64,000 bases of DNA from NCEH01 sp043195095 (GCF_043195095.1 NZ_JBAFWN010000009.1); one strand, 5' to 3'. Counted from the stretch's first letter, positions 17,435 to 26,742 are shown. Notes: a model not told the origin generated them from the sequence alone. Numbers and translations are program-made.

Positions 17435-19557
17435 ACCTGCCGTCGTTCGCCCTGCCCCATTGGCTCGCCGGTCTCCTGCCGGCGGGCTTTCATTTCCTGC
17501 GGCCGGACTGGCTGTGGGCGATCGTGCCGGCGCTGGGGCTGGCCGTGCTTGCATTCCGGCGGTTCGGCGCGGGGGGCAACCCCTGGCGCCATCTGGTGGA
17601 TGCCCATCTGCTGCGCCATCTGAGCCTGCAGGAAACCGCGCGGGGGCGCCTCTGGCCGGTGCTGGCTCTGCTTCTCGGATGGGTGCTCGCCGCGCTCGCG
17701 ATGGCCGGACCGACCTGGCAGAAACTGCCCACGCCGGCACTCGACCGGCTCGACCCCACCGTGATCGTGCTGAGCCTCGGCCAGTCCATGAACGCCACCG
17801 ACCAGAGCCCCTCGCGGCTCGGCGCGGCGCGGCACAAGGTGGACGACATCCTCGCCCGCATGCGCGGCGGGCAGGTGGGGCTGGTGATCTATGCCGACGC
17901 CCCCTTCGTCGCCTCCCCCTTGACCGAGGACGGGCGGATCATCGCCCAGATGCTGCCGGAACTCTCCACCGAGCTGATGCCGGTGCTCACGGACCGGCCC
18001 GATCTCGCGGTCGCGCGCGCCACCGCGTTGCTGCGCGATGCCGGCGCCCCGGCGGGCCGCATCGTGCTGATCACCGACGGCGCGGGCGATGATCCCGCCG
18101 CCACGCTCGCCGCCGCGAAGGCCGCGGCGCAGGCGGGCTACCGGGTCAATGTCATCGGCGTCGGCACGCTGGCGGGGAGCCCGCTTCTGGCGTTCGACGG
18201 CGGCGTGTTGCGCGCGCGGGACGGCACCGTGATCACCACGCGCATGGACGAGGCGCGCCTGCGCGAGATCGCCGCCGCCGGGCGCGGCAGCTTCTCCGCC
18301 ATGACCGTCGGCAACGGCGACCTCGACACGGTGCTCGCCAAGTCCTCCGGCTCGGCCGCGCCGCTGGATCCGGTGCTTCAGGACAGCGGCTTGTCCGCCG
18401 ACCAATGGCTCGACATGGGCCCCTGGCTGCTGCTCGGCGTCCTCGCCCTGGCGCCGCTGGCGTTCCGCCGCGGCTGGATCGCGGTGCTGCTGGTGGCCGC
18501 GCTGGGCGGCATGCTTGCCCCGCGCGCGGCCCAGGCCCAAGGCGCGCCCGCACAAACCTTGGAATTGCGGGGCGTGGATACGCAAGGACAAGGCCCGCAG
18601 CCGCTCGCGGCGCAGGGGGCAGCCTCCGGCAGTGCCGATGCGGGTGGATCGCGCACCTGGGACGGCCTGTGGCGCACTCCCGACCAGCAGGGCGCCGACG
18701 CCTTCGCCCGGTCCGACTACGGCGCCGCCGCCCGCAGCTTCGAGAATCCGCAATGGCAGGCGAGCGCGCTCTATAAATCCGGCGCCTTCGCGGAGGCGGC
18801 CGACGCCTACGCCAAGGTGCCGGATGGCGATTACAATCGCGGCAACGCACTCGCCCGCGCCGGGAAGTTGGAAGAGGCGATCAAGGCCTATGACGCGGCG
18901 CTCGCCGCCCATCCCGGCCAGGACGACCCGGTCCGCGCCGATGCGGTGTTCAACCGCGAACTGGTTCAGAAGCTGCTGGACCAGCGCAAGAAGGACCAGG
19001 AGAAGAAGGACCAAGAGAAGAAAGACAAGGACAAGAAGGACCAGCAGAAGGATCAGGACAAGAAGGATCCGAAATCCGGCAACGACCAGAAGCCGAAGGA
19101 CGAGCCCGGCAAGGACGAGAAGAAGGACAAGCCGCAGAAGCCGGGCGACGAGAAGAAGCCCGATCAGCCGCCGCCCACGCCTGATCCGAAAGGCGCACCG
19201 CAGAAGCCCGAGCCACAAAAGCCCGAGCCCCCGAAGGCACCGCCCAAGCCCGATCCGCAAAAGCCCGATCCGCAAAAGCCGGACCCGCAGAAGCCGGAAC
19301 CGCCCAAGCCCAATCCGGCAGACCAGAAGCCGCCGGAGCAGAAGCCGCCCGAGAAGCCACCGGAGCAGAAACCACCGGAGCCGCCTCCACCCCAGCCTCC
19401 ACCCGCTCAGCCGGGGGCGCCCAAGCCCTTGACCGAGGAGGATCAGAATCGCGCGCAGACCCTGCGCCTAGTTCCCGACGATCCCACTGGCCTTTTGCGC
19501 GCCCGCATCCGCAGCCATTATGGCGGCGCGGGCGTCGTCGACCCGCAGCAGGACTGA
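17431..19557 (+). CDS. BatB/BatC fusion: VWA plus TPR with KPD-rich tail
   Basis: A 708-residue fusion. An N-terminal BatB-like part has two membrane helices, a VWA domain and a further helix near 325-360. A BatC-like TPR region follows (about 430-510, with NRGNALARAGKLEEAIKAYD). Then comes a long low-complexity tail (about 515-675) of DKKDQEKK-type and KPDPQKPEP-type repeats, and a C-terminal DDPTGLLRARIRSHY. The VWA metal site is degenerate: SLGQS at 115-119 replaces the DxSxS motif, so it probably does not bind metal as BatA does. It overlaps BatA by four bases. Confidence 0.87.
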   Translation: MNLPSFALPHWLAGLLPAGFHFLRPDWLWAIVPALGLAVLAFRRFGAGGNPWRHLVDAHLLRHLSLQETARGRLWPVLALLLGWVLAALAMAGPTWQKLPTPALDRLDPTVIVLSLGQSMNATDQSPSRLGAARHKVDDILARMRGGQVGLVIYADAPFVASPLTEDGRIIAQMLPELSTELMPVLTDRPDLAVARATALLRDAGAPAGRIVLITDGAGDDPAATLAAAKAAAQAGYRVNVIGVGTLAGSPLLAFDGGVLRARDGTVITTRMDEARLREIAAAGRGSFSAMTVGNGDLDTVLAKSSGSAAPLDPVLQDSGLSADQWLDMGPWLLLGVLALAPLAFRRGWIAVLLVAALGGMLAPRAAQAQGAPAQTLELRGVDTQGQGPQPLAAQGAASGSADAGGSRTWDGLWRTPDQQGADAFARSDYGAAARSFENPQWQASALYKSGAFAEAADAYAKVPDGDYNRGNALARAGKLEEAIKAYDAALAAHPGQDDPVRADAVFNRELVQKLLDQRKKDQEKKDQEKKDKDKKDQQKDQDKKDPKSGNDQKPKDEPGKDEKKDKPQKPGDEKKPDQPPPTPDPKGAPQKPEPQKPEPPKAPPKPDPQKPDPQKPDPQKPEPPKPNPADQKPPEQKPPEKPPEQKPPEPPPPQPPPAQPGAPKPLTEEDQNRAQTLRLVPDDPTGLLRARIRSHYGGAGVVDPQQD

Positions 19558-19559
19558 GA

Positions 19560-21389
19560 ATGACCACCCTCCGCACCCTGCTCCGCGTCCTGCCGATGCT
19601 GGCCCTCGTGCTGGCGGCGCTCGCGTGCGCGGCGCCCGCAAACGCCGCCGCCCCCACGGCGCGGGTCGACCGCACCACGCTGTCGGTGGGGGAAAGCTTC
19701 GATCTGGTCATCACCCTGGTGGGCGGCGACGGCACCCAGCCGCCCGATCTGTCGCCGCTGGCGCGCGATTTCGACATTCTGGACCGCAACCGGGCAAGCC
19801 GGGTGGAGGTGGTCAACGGCCGGCGCACCCAGATCAACGAGTGGATCCTCACGCTCGCCTCGAAGCGGCCGGGCGCAATCACCGTTCCCGGCCTGACCCT
19901 CGCCGGCCAGACCACGGCGCCGATTCGCCTGTCGGTGGATGCCGCCTCCCCCGTGGATCCGGCCGAGGCGCGCCCGCTGTTCGTGCAGGTGGAGCCGATG
20001 GGGCCGGCGCCCTATGTCCAGGGCGAAATGCTGGTGGCGGTGCGCATCTACACCAACGGCCCGATGCTCGGCGGCGGCCTGACGCCGCCGGAGGCGGTCG
20101 GCGCCACCTTCACCAAGGTCGGTGACCAGCGGATGTTCAGCAAAGTGGTCGGCCGCCAGCGCTACCGGGTGGTCGAGCAGGGCTACATCATGCGCCCGCA
20201 GCGCAGCGGCACCATCGAAATCGGGCCGGTGACGCTGGTGGCGCAGTTTGCGAGCTTTGCCGGCGGGCGCCTCCCCTCGGACATGGCGCGCCTGCTCGGC
20301 CGCAACAGCTCGGTCCCCATGGCTGGGCCCGATCCCAGCTTCGGCCGCGAGGTGACGGTGACATCGGATCCGGTGCGCATCGAGGTCAAGGCCCGGCCGG
20401 CCGCGGCCACGGGGTGGTTCCTGCCGTCTCAGGGCGTCACGCTCTCCAGCACCTGGGATCCGCCGCTGGCCCAGGCCAAGGCGGGCGAGACGCTGACGCG
20501 CACCATCACCCTGGAAGCGGTGGGGGCGACGCCCAATCAATTGCCGCCGATGCCGATCGTCGAGGCGGATGGCGTGCGCCAATATGAGGAATCCAGCCGC
20601 TCCGACCAGGCGCTCATCAATGGCAAGCCCGGCGCGGTGCTGATCAAGACCATTTCGGTTGTGCCGACGCGTGAGGGCACCATCACGCTGCCGGGCCTGG
20701 ATGTGGGCTGGTGGAACACCGACACCAACACCCAGGAAACCGCCCATTTGCCGGCGGAGACCTTCACCGTCGCCGCCTCCGACCAGGCGCGCCCCGCCGC
20801 GCCACAGCCCCAGACGCAACCGGCGCCCATCGCGGTGCCCCAGGCGCCGCCGCCGGCGGTCGAGACCCAGCTTTCCCTGCCGGCGTGGCTGGCGGACATG
20901 CTGAACCTGCGCACCGGCGCCACGCTGGCCGCGATCCTTTTGGTGCTGGGTGTGACCGCACTGCTGCTGCGCCGTCGCACGGGACACGTGGCGCGCGCGG
21001 CTCCTGCCCGGCGCCCGGCGTATCGCAGCGGGGGAGCGCCGCGCGCCAATACCGCCGCCGCGCTGGCCGATCTGCGCGCCGCCTGCAAGGCCGATGACGC
21101 GGTCGCCGCCCACGCCGCCCTCCTCGCCTGGACGCGCGCGGACGGTTCACCAGCCTCCGCCCCCGCCGGCGAACCGGACCCGCAGGCCCTCGACGCGCAG
21201 ACCTTCCGCACACCCGCCATGGCCAAGGCGGCGGAGGATCTGCGCCAGCATCTCTATGGCGCGGGGTCCGCGCGCTGGAGCGGCGCCGCCTGCCTTTCCG
21301 CCGTGAACGCGGAATGCGCCGCCCGCGCCCGCTCCACCCGCAAACGCCGGGGCGCCCGCCTCGCCCCGCTCTATCCCCAGGCGGGCTAG
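19560..21389 (+). CDS. BatD-type periplasmic/membrane protein
   Basis: A 609-residue protein with a signal peptide (residues 1-30, ending ANAAAPTA), a large beta-sandwich BatD region (about 35-420), a transmembrane helix near 455-475 (GATLAAILLVLGVTALLLRR) and a cytosolic Ala/Arg-rich tail. BatD proteins (also named oxygen tolerance proteins) face the periplasm and are the last member of the complex. It starts two bases after the BatB/C stop and closes the operon; a repeat element follows. Confidence 0.87.
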   Translation: MTTLRTLLRVLPMLALVLAALACAAPANAAAPTARVDRTTLSVGESFDLVITLVGGDGTQPPDLSPLARDFDILDRNRASRVEVVNGRRTQINEWILTLASKRPGAITVPGLTLAGQTTAPIRLSVDAASPVDPAEARPLFVQVEPMGPAPYVQGEMLVAVRIYTNGPMLGGGLTPPEAVGATFTKVGDQRMFSKVVGRQRYRVVEQGYIMRPQRSGTIEIGPVTLVAQFASFAGGRLPSDMARLLGRNSSVPMAGPDPSFGREVTVTSDPVRIEVKARPAAATGWFLPSQGVTLSSTWDPPLAQAKAGETLTRTITLEAVGATPNQLPPMPIVEADGVRQYEESSRSDQALINGKPGAVLIKTISVVPTREGTITLPGLDVGWWNTDTNTQETAHLPAETFTVAASDQARPAAPQPQTQPAPIAVPQAPPPAVETQLSLPAWLADMLNLRTGATLAAILLVLGVTALLLRRRTGHVARAAPARRPAYRSGGAPRANTAAALADLRAACKADDAVAAHAALLAWTRADGSPASAPAGEPDPQALDAQTFRTPAMAKAAEDLRQHLYGAGSARWSGAACLSAVNAECAARARSTRKRRGARLAPLYPQAG

Positions 21390-21434
21390 GATCCATCGCC
21401 ATTCATGGGGTTCCGCCGTCGCCAGAGGAACCGT

Positions 21435-21568
21435 CATGCACGGGCTTGTCCCGTGCGTCCAAGCGGCACCGCTGGAGCGGGCTCTTCAAGGCCTGCACGT
21501 TCGGCCCGGCGTAGATGGCCGGGACGCGCCCGGCCATGACGACCGGTGAAAGAAATACAATCGCTCAC
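21435..21568. repeat. single copy of the two-hairpin intergenic element
   Basis: This copy carries a hairpin at 21436-21458 (ATGCACGGG and its near-complement) and a perfect TGGCCGGG and CCCGGCCA hairpin at 21516-21536, followed by the conserved GACGACCGGTGAAAGAAA tail. It is the same element as the units at 8155-8985. It lies in the 301-base gap between the convergent BatD and UgpB-like genes, where nothing else is seen, and it may terminate transcription from both sides. Confidence 0.85.
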
Positions 21569-21690
21569 ACCGGCGGTGAGCGCCTCGACGATCACCACGA
21601 CGCTGACGGCCGATTGGTCCTGAAGCCCCGTCGGGCCAGCGCCGCGGAATCGGGCGGCGCCGGAGCGCGCGGGCCGGCCCAGCCTCGGCC

Positions 21691-23004
21691 CTATTGATTC
21701 GCCTTCTCGAACGCCCGCAACATCTCGTTGCCGCGCGCCTCGGCGGCGGTGAGCGCCTCTTTCGGGGTTTTCTTCCCCGCCAGCGTCGCTTCCAACTCCT
21801 CCTCGATCACGTCGCGGATCTGCACGAACGAGCCGAAGCGCAGCCCCTTGGAATTCTCGGTGGGCGGGTTGAGCGTCATTTGCAGGATGGAGACGTCGGT
21901 TCCGGGGTTCTTCTCGTAGAAGCCCTGGCTTTTCGAAAGGTCGTAGGCCGCTTGGGTGATGGGCAGATAGCCGGTCTGCTGATGCCACCAGGCCTGCACG
22001 TCGGCGCGCGAGAGATAGGTGAAGAATTTCGCCACCCCGCGATATTCCTCCTTCGGCCGCCCGTTCAGCACCCAGAGCGAGGCGCCGCCGATGATGGAAT
22101 TCTGCGGCGCGCCCTTCACGTCTGGCCAATAGGGCAGCATGCCGTAGCCGAGATCGAACTTCGCATTGGCGAGGATCGCCGCGCGCGCCGCCGACGAGCC
22201 GATGGACATGGCGCATTCGCCGGAGAAGAATTTCGGATCCGCCTTCGACTGGCGGCCGCCGTAATCATAGATCTTGGATTTCTGCCATTCGGCCAGCGCG
22301 GTCCAATGCCGCTCCACCAGCGGATTGGCGATCTCCAGCACGGTGTCGAGCCCGCCCATGCCGTTCTGCTTCGTACCGATGGGAATATTGTGCCAGGCCG
22401 ATAGGTTTTCGACATTCACCCAGGATGGCCATTGGGTGGTGAAGCCGCACGGCACGCCGGCGGCCTGGAGCTTCTTGGCATCGGCCTCCACTTCCGGCCA
22501 GGTCTTGGGCGGCGCATGGGGATCAAGGCCCGCCTTCGCGAACAGATCCTTGTTGTAATAGAGGATGGCGGTCGAGGAATTGAACGGCAGGGAGAGCATG
22601 TTTCCCGCCGTGTCGGAATAATAGCTGGTGACCGACGGCAAATAGGCCTTGGGATCGAACGGCTCGTGCGCGTCCGCCATCAGCTTGTAGACCGGATAGA
22701 CCGCGCCCTTGGCGGCCATCAAGGTCGCGGTTCCCACCTCGAACACCTGCACGATCGCCGGGTGCTGCTTGGCGCGGAAGGCGGCGATCGCGCCGGTCAT
22801 GGTCTCCGGATAGGAGCCCTTGTACACCGGGACGATCTTGTATTCGCTCTGCGACGCGTTGAAGTCACCGGCGACCTTCTCCAGCTTTTCCCCGAGCGCG
22901 CCGGACATGGCGTGCCACCATTGGATCTCGGTTTGCGCGGATGCGGGGCCGGCGAAGGCCAGCGCGGCGGCAAGCAGCGCCGACGGCAGGATGCGAGATG
23001 CCAT
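21691..23004 (-). CDS. ugpB: UgpB-like ABC transporter substrate-binding protein
   Basis: A 437-residue periplasmic solute-binding protein of family 1. It has a signal peptide (residues 1-23, AFAGPASAQ) and then the UgpB-like opening TEIQWWHAMSGALGEKLEKV. Characteristic parts include FNASQSEYKIVPVYKGSYPE, LPFNSSTAILYYNKDLF and GGASLWVLNGR. Homologues bind sn-glycerol-3-phosphate or glycerophosphodiesters. The ATG at 23004 has GAGGAGG six bases upstream. No permease or ATPase gene lies downstream, so it is an orphan here and must work with components encoded elsewhere. A Pho-box-like site precedes it. Confidence 0.85.
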   Translation of the reverse strand: MASRILPSALLAAALAFAGPASAQTEIQWWHAMSGALGEKLEKVAGDFNASQSEYKIVPVYKGSYPETMTGAIAAFRAKQHPAIVQVFEVGTATLMAAKGAVYPVYKLMADAHEPFDPKAYLPSVTSYYSDTAGNMLSLPFNSSTAILYYNKDLFAKAGLDPHAPPKTWPEVEADAKKLQAAGVPCGFTTQWPSWVNVENLSAWHNIPIGTKQNGMGGLDTVLEIANPLVERHWTALAEWQKSKIYDYGGRQSKADPKFFSGECAMSIGSSAARAAILANAKFDLGYGMLPYWPDVKGAPQNSIIGGASLWVLNGRPKEEYRGVAKFFTYLSRADVQAWWHQQTGYLPITQAAYDLSKSQGFYEKNPGTDVSILQMTLNPPTENSKGLRFGSFVQIRDVIEEELEATLAGKKTPKEALTAAEARGNEMLRAFEKANQ

Positions 23005-23032
23005 GAGTGCCTCCTCGGGTGCGCCATGCACC

Positions 23033-23053
23033 GATCATGCGCAACGCATGATC
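23033..23053. promoter_or_regulatory. perfect 9-bp-arm palindrome in ugpB leader
   Basis: GATCATGCG and CGCATGATC are perfect inverted arms around three bases, lying 29 bases before the ugpB start. It may be an operator (for example for the AraC regulator encoded next door) or an RNA hairpin in the 5' leader. Its function is not determined. Confidence 0.45.
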
Positions 23054-23060
23054 ACTTAGC

Positions 23061-23078
23061 GTTACGTTTCCATGACAA
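23061..23078 (-). promoter_or_regulatory. possible Pho box upstream of ugpB
   Basis: Read on the minus strand: TTGTCATGGAAACGTAAC. The first half matches the Pho-box half-site CTGTCAT in six of seven bases, with a four-base spacer and a weak second half (three of seven). ugpB genes are classic PhoB targets, which makes the site worth noting despite the poor second half. Confidence 0.35.
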
Positions 23079-23117
23079 TCGGCAAAATCTGGTGCCCCCA
23101 GCCCGGGCCGGCGTGCC

Positions 23118-24191
23118 TCAGGCCTGGAGCCCGCGCAGGATGGTTGCAAGATCGCGCGTCTCGCCCGGGGGCGCGCGCCGCGCCGGTGCCGGGGCGCGCG
23201 GCAGGCCGGCCAGCGCGGCGCTGCGGGCATCGCTCGGGCTGAAGCCGAATTCGCCGCGGAAGGCCCGGCTGAAGCCGGAGGCATCGGAAAAGCCGAAGAA
23301 TTCGGCGATCTGCCCGATCGCGCGCCCCTCGGCCGGATCGCCCAGCGCGGCCAGCGCCGCCAGCAGCCGTTGGCGCTGGATGTAGCGCGTGACGCCGCCG
23401 AGATCCTCGAACAGGCGGTAGAGGCGCGACCGGGAAATGCCGAGCACGCGGCACAGGCCCGCCGGCGTAAGGGTGGGGGAATTGAGATTGGCCTGGATCA
23501 CCCGCCGCGCCCGCTCCAGCGTGGTGCGCAGCAATGGCGCCTGGGCCTGCGCAAGCGCATCCGCACTCGGGGCGATGCAGGCCGCGAGCAGGGTGCGCGT
23601 CGCCTCGGCGACGGCGGGCAGGTCCGCCGCCGTGAGGCGCGGCATCTGTCGTTCCAGGCTCAACAGGTAATCGGCCAGCAGGCCGCCGAGGCCGGTATCG
23701 GGAATGTCTGTCGGCGCGGCATCGAAAGCCGCGGCGGTGCCGGCAAACAGATCGCGCGGAATGAACAGCGTCAGCACCCGCCGGTCGGAGCCGGCGCCGA
23801 CGAATGGCCGCGCCAGCGAACGAAAACCCAGCGGCGCCCTGCGGCCGGGAATTTCGCTCTCGTAGAGCACGAGGCACCAATGGTCGATCGGGTCCTTGCC
23901 GATATGGCGCCAGCTGCGCTGATATCCGGCGCCGGGCATGCGCGCCGAGGTCAGGGCGAAGCGGCCGAGATCCCACACCGTCTTGTCCGCCTCGAATCCC
24001 ACGGCGGGGGCGGCCACCAGGGAGAGGTCCACGGTCGCGGCGATGAAATCGCGCCAGCCGCCGAACTGCTCCGCCTTCGGCAGGTCTGCGGTGGTGAAAT
24101 GCAGCGGGGCCAGCGGCAAAGCGGCCAGCTCTCCGCCGGTCTCGGCGTGCGCAACGGCAGGCTTGCTCTGGTTTATCGCCACGAAAGACAC
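23118..24191 (-). CDS. AraC-family transcriptional regulator
   Basis: A 357-residue regulator. Residues 30-190 form an AraC_binding_2-like sensing domain (FIAATVDLSLVAAPAVGFEA). The C-terminal 110 hold two helix-turn-helix motifs, LTPAGLCRVLGISRSRLYRL and then IGQIAEFFGFSDASGFSRAF followed by FGFSPSDAR. It lies directly upstream of ugpB in the same orientation with a 113-base gap, so it could control ugpB, though no evidence ties them. It is divergent from the YXWGXW-protein gene. Confidence 0.87.
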   Translation of the reverse strand: MSFVAINQSKPAVAHAETGGELAALPLAPLHFTTADLPKAEQFGGWRDFIAATVDLSLVAAPAVGFEADKTVWDLGRFALTSARMPGAGYQRSWRHIGKDPIDHWCLVLYESEIPGRRAPLGFRSLARPFVGAGSDRRVLTLFIPRDLFAGTAAAFDAAPTDIPDTGLGGLLADYLLSLERQMPRLTAADLPAVAEATRTLLAACIAPSADALAQAQAPLLRTTLERARRVIQANLNSPTLTPAGLCRVLGISRSRLYRLFEDLGGVTRYIQRQRLLAALAALGDPAEGRAIGQIAEFFGFSDASGFSRAFRGEFGFSPSDARSAALAGLPRAPAPARRAPPGETRDLATILRGLQA

Positions 24192-24429
24192 GTCGTTCCC
24201 GCCTGCTTCTCCGGCGCCCGCCGGTGCATTCGGGGATCATATTAGCGCAGGACCAGCCAAGGTTGAACGTTGCCGTTACATCCTCCCCCGCAAGAGGGCA
24301 ATGCGCGCTTGGGATTGGGATCGAGTGCATAGCGCCGGGACGGGCTGCTCATCGCAAAAGCGAGCGAGCGCGCTAGCCTTGCCGATGCCCTACCCGCCGG
24401 TGTCCCCCCGACCTGCGCGGTGCGGGCCC

Positions 24430-24487
24430 TCGGGACTCCCCTGTCCCGATAGCGCTTCCCGGAAAGAGGCCCATCCTTTCCGGGAAG
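24430..24487 (+). promoter_or_regulatory. two consecutive perfect hairpins in leader
   Basis: Hairpin 1: TCGGGAC and GTCCCGA around six bases (24430-24449). Hairpin 2: CTTCCCGGAAAG and CTTTCCGGGAAG, a perfect 12-bp stem with a nine-base loop (24455-24487). They lie in the 344-base gap between the divergent AraC and YXWGXW genes, ending 48 bases before the latter's start. No U-tract follows, so a leader structure, operator pair or mRNA stabiliser is more likely than a terminator. Nothing else is recognisable in the gap. Confidence 0.6.
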
Positions 24488-24535
24488 CCGGCCATTTGTC
24501 CGCGCCGCTCCGGCGGCGGCCCTGAGGGTGAAAGC

Positions 24536-24883
24536 ATGCTGTCGCGTCGTAGCTTCCTGAGATCCCTGCTGACCGCGGTGGCCGCCGCCCCGCTCGCGAG
24601 CCTCGCGCTGCCGCAGGACGCGCAGGCCCAGCAATGGCAGATCCCCAATCGCCGCTCGCCCAATTTCAACGGTCCGCCGGCCCCCCGGCGCGAGGCCCGC
24701 CCACCGGCCCGCCGGGGCTATGTCTGGGTACCCGGCTATTGGATGTGGAGTTCGCGCAGCCGGCGTTATGTCTGGGTGTCCGGCCGCTGGGAGCGCAACC
24801 GTCCCGGCTTCCGCCATGTGGGCCCGCAATGGGTGCTGCGCGGCGGCAAGTGGGTGTTCATTCCCGGACGCTGGGTGCGCTGA
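24536..24883 (+). CDS. secreted YXWGXW-repeat protein with Tat-like signal
   Basis: A 115-residue exported protein. The N-terminus SRRSFLRSLLTAVAAAPLAS with a following AQA cleavage site looks like a Tat signal. The mature part carries the W-x-x-G-x-W type repeat three times (YVWVPGYWMWSS, YVWVSGRWERN, WVFIPGRWVR). Such small periplasmic proteins are widespread in Proteobacteria and of unknown function; copies of the motif suggest a small beta-rich binding protein. GAGG precedes the ATG at 24536. The leader carries two strong hairpins. Confidence 0.75.
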   Translation: MLSRRSFLRSLLTAVAAAPLASLALPQDAQAQQWQIPNRRSPNFNGPPAPRREARPPARRGYVWVPGYWMWSSRSRRYVWVSGRWERNRPGFRHVGPQWVLRGGKWVFIPGRWVR

Positions 24884-24928
24884 CACCCTTTGGGCACGGT
24901 CCGCTCGTCCCGAGCGCGCCGAAAGGGT

Positions 24929-25016
24929 CCCTCACCCCTCACCCCGGCCCTGACCCCCGCCGGCATCACCTCTCCCCCCCGGGGAGAGGTCGGCCGCGCA
25001 GCGGGCGGGTGAGGGG
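24929..25016. repeat. CCCTCTCCCC-type palindrome, diverged copy
   Basis: A copy of the dispersed palindrome with a longer, diverged centre: CCCTCACCCC arms outside and ACCTCTCCCCCCGGGGAGAG inside. It fills the gap between the convergent YXWGXW and MFS genes and could act as a two-way terminator. Confidence 0.7.
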
Positions 25017-25021
25017 GCGCC

Positions 25022-26689
25022 TCAGCGCCGGGCGGCGGCGCGGGGCTTCTCCTCCAGTCCCTCGGCCGGGATGGTGCCGGGGATATAGTTCGGCAGCCGC
25101 CCGGCCGGAATGATGGTGACCAGCGCCAGGCCCGCCATCAGCAGCAGGCCCATCTTGAGCGCCGCGAGCCGCGCGTCGGTATTGATGCGTACCGCCTCTG
25201 CCACCTGCGCCGGGCTGGCGCTCGTGCGTTCCAGCACGCCCTTGAGCCGCTCGTTGCTGACGAAGGTGATGGCGTCGAGATCCACCTGGCTCTGGATTTC
25301 CGGCGGCAAGGTGGGATTATCGGCGAGCCCGCGCATGATGCTGGCGGAAAGCAGGCCCACCAGCAGCGCGCCGGCCACCGCCGTGCCGATGGCGGCGGCG
25401 AGATTGTTGGCGGTGCCGCGCAGCGAGCCCACATCCCCCGCCAGTTCCTTGGGCGATGCCGTGACCAGCACGTTGAACACCAGCGTCACCAGCGAGCCCT
25501 GGCCGATGCCGAACAGCACAAGGCCGATGAGCACCGGGCCGGAACTCCAGTCGTTATGCACCACGAACGCCAGCCAGAGCAGGGCAACCGTGCACAATAG
25601 GAAGCCGGCGCGGCCGATCTGGCGCGGGGTGAGCCGCTTGTAGAAGCGCACGATCAGCATGGCCGAGAAGAACACCGAGAGATTGAACGGCATCATGGCG
25701 ATGGCGGTCGCGAGCGGCGAGCGGCCCTGGACGATCTGGATATAGAGCGGCACCGAGAAGTTCAGCGCCGCCTCCAGCGCCACCACCGAGAACATGGCGA
25801 ACACCGCTGCCCGCTCCTGCGGCGAGGCGATGACCTCAAGCGCCAGCAACGGCGTCTTGCCGGCCGCCTGCCGGCGGCGCGTCCACACCAGGAAGGCCTG
25901 GCCGAGCACGATGCCGATGATGATCATCACCGGCGCGGGCGAGAGGCCGAACACATCGAACGGCGCCCCCGGCCGCGCGAGGCCGAGGCCCCAGCGGTTG
26001 AGATTGTTGAAGCCGAACGAGAGAATGATGATGGCGGCGGCCGCCAGCACCACGCCGACGAAGTCGATCTTCACCTCCGGGCGGCCATGGTCCGGCTTCA
26101 GGCGGAAGCTGAGCACGAACACCACCGCCGACAGCACGATCAGGATGCCGAACGCCGGGCGCCAGCCGATGAAGGTGCCGAGGATACCGCCCACCAGGAA
26201 GGCGGTGACGCCCGCCGCCGCCCGCGCCGAGCCCAGCGCGCCGAGCGCGGTCGCCTGCTGGGTGCCGGTGTAATTCTCGGCGATCAGCGCCACCAGCGCC
26301 GGCACCAAGGCGGCCCCGGCCGCGCCGCACAGGCCCTGGGCGAGGATCATCAAGGTGGCGTTGGGGCTGAAGGTCATCAGCACCTGCGCGCAGCCGAACA
26401 GCACCACCACGGTGCGGAACACCCGCAGCGCGCCGAACCGCTGGTTGAGCTTGGCGCCCAGCATGACGAAGCCGGCCACCGAAAGCGAATACATGACGAT
26501 GGCGGTCGCGACCGTGGTCGGCGGCACGTTGAAGCTCGCCACCATGCCGCCGAGCGCGACCGGCAGCGAGGCGACATTGAACGACATGATCACCTGCCCC
26601 AGCGCAATGGCGATCATCGGCACCCAGGATTGGGCGGAAGAGGATGGCGCGGAAGAGGCGTCCGCGCGCGCGGCGGCTTGGGCCGACAT
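25022..26689 (-). CDS. MFS transporter, DHA2-type (14 TM)
   Basis: A 555-residue drug:proton antiporter-like MFS protein. There are about 14 hydrophobic segments between residues 23 and 535, with the motif-A region GAKLNQRFGALRVFR after TM2 and motif C-like GSARAAAGVTAFLVGGILGT near TM5. A periplasmic loop of about 65 residues precedes the last helix, as in DHA2 proteins. It starts 53 bases after the glutaminase gene, so the two are likely co-transcribed. Co-transcription with glutaminase could mean export of a glutaminase product, but the family is usually multidrug; substrate unknown. Confidence 0.8.
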   Translation of the reverse strand: MSAQAAARADASSAPSSSAQSWVPMIAIALGQVIMSFNVASLPVALGGMVASFNVPPTTVATAIVMYSLSVAGFVMLGAKLNQRFGALRVFRTVVVLFGCAQVLMTFSPNATLMILAQGLCGAAGAALVPALVALIAENYTGTQQATALGALGSARAAAGVTAFLVGGILGTFIGWRPAFGILIVLSAVVFVLSFRLKPDHGRPEVKIDFVGVVLAAAAIIILSFGFNNLNRWGLGLARPGAPFDVFGLSPAPVMIIIGIVLGQAFLVWTRRRQAAGKTPLLALEVIASPQERAAVFAMFSVVALEAALNFSVPLYIQIVQGRSPLATAIAMMPFNLSVFFSAMLIVRFYKRLTPRQIGRAGFLLCTVALLWLAFVVHNDWSSGPVLIGLVLFGIGQGSLVTLVFNVLVTASPKELAGDVGSLRGTANNLAAAIGTAVAGALLVGLLSASIMRGLADNPTLPPEIQSQVDLDAITFVSNERLKGVLERTSASPAQVAEAVRINTDARLAALKMGLLLMAGLALVTIIPAGRLPNYIPGTIPAEGLEEKPRAAARR

Positions 26690-26742
26690 GGCGTTTCTCC
26701 GATTTTTGCGATTTGGGCCGGCGCGCCCGGCGCCGTTGAATT

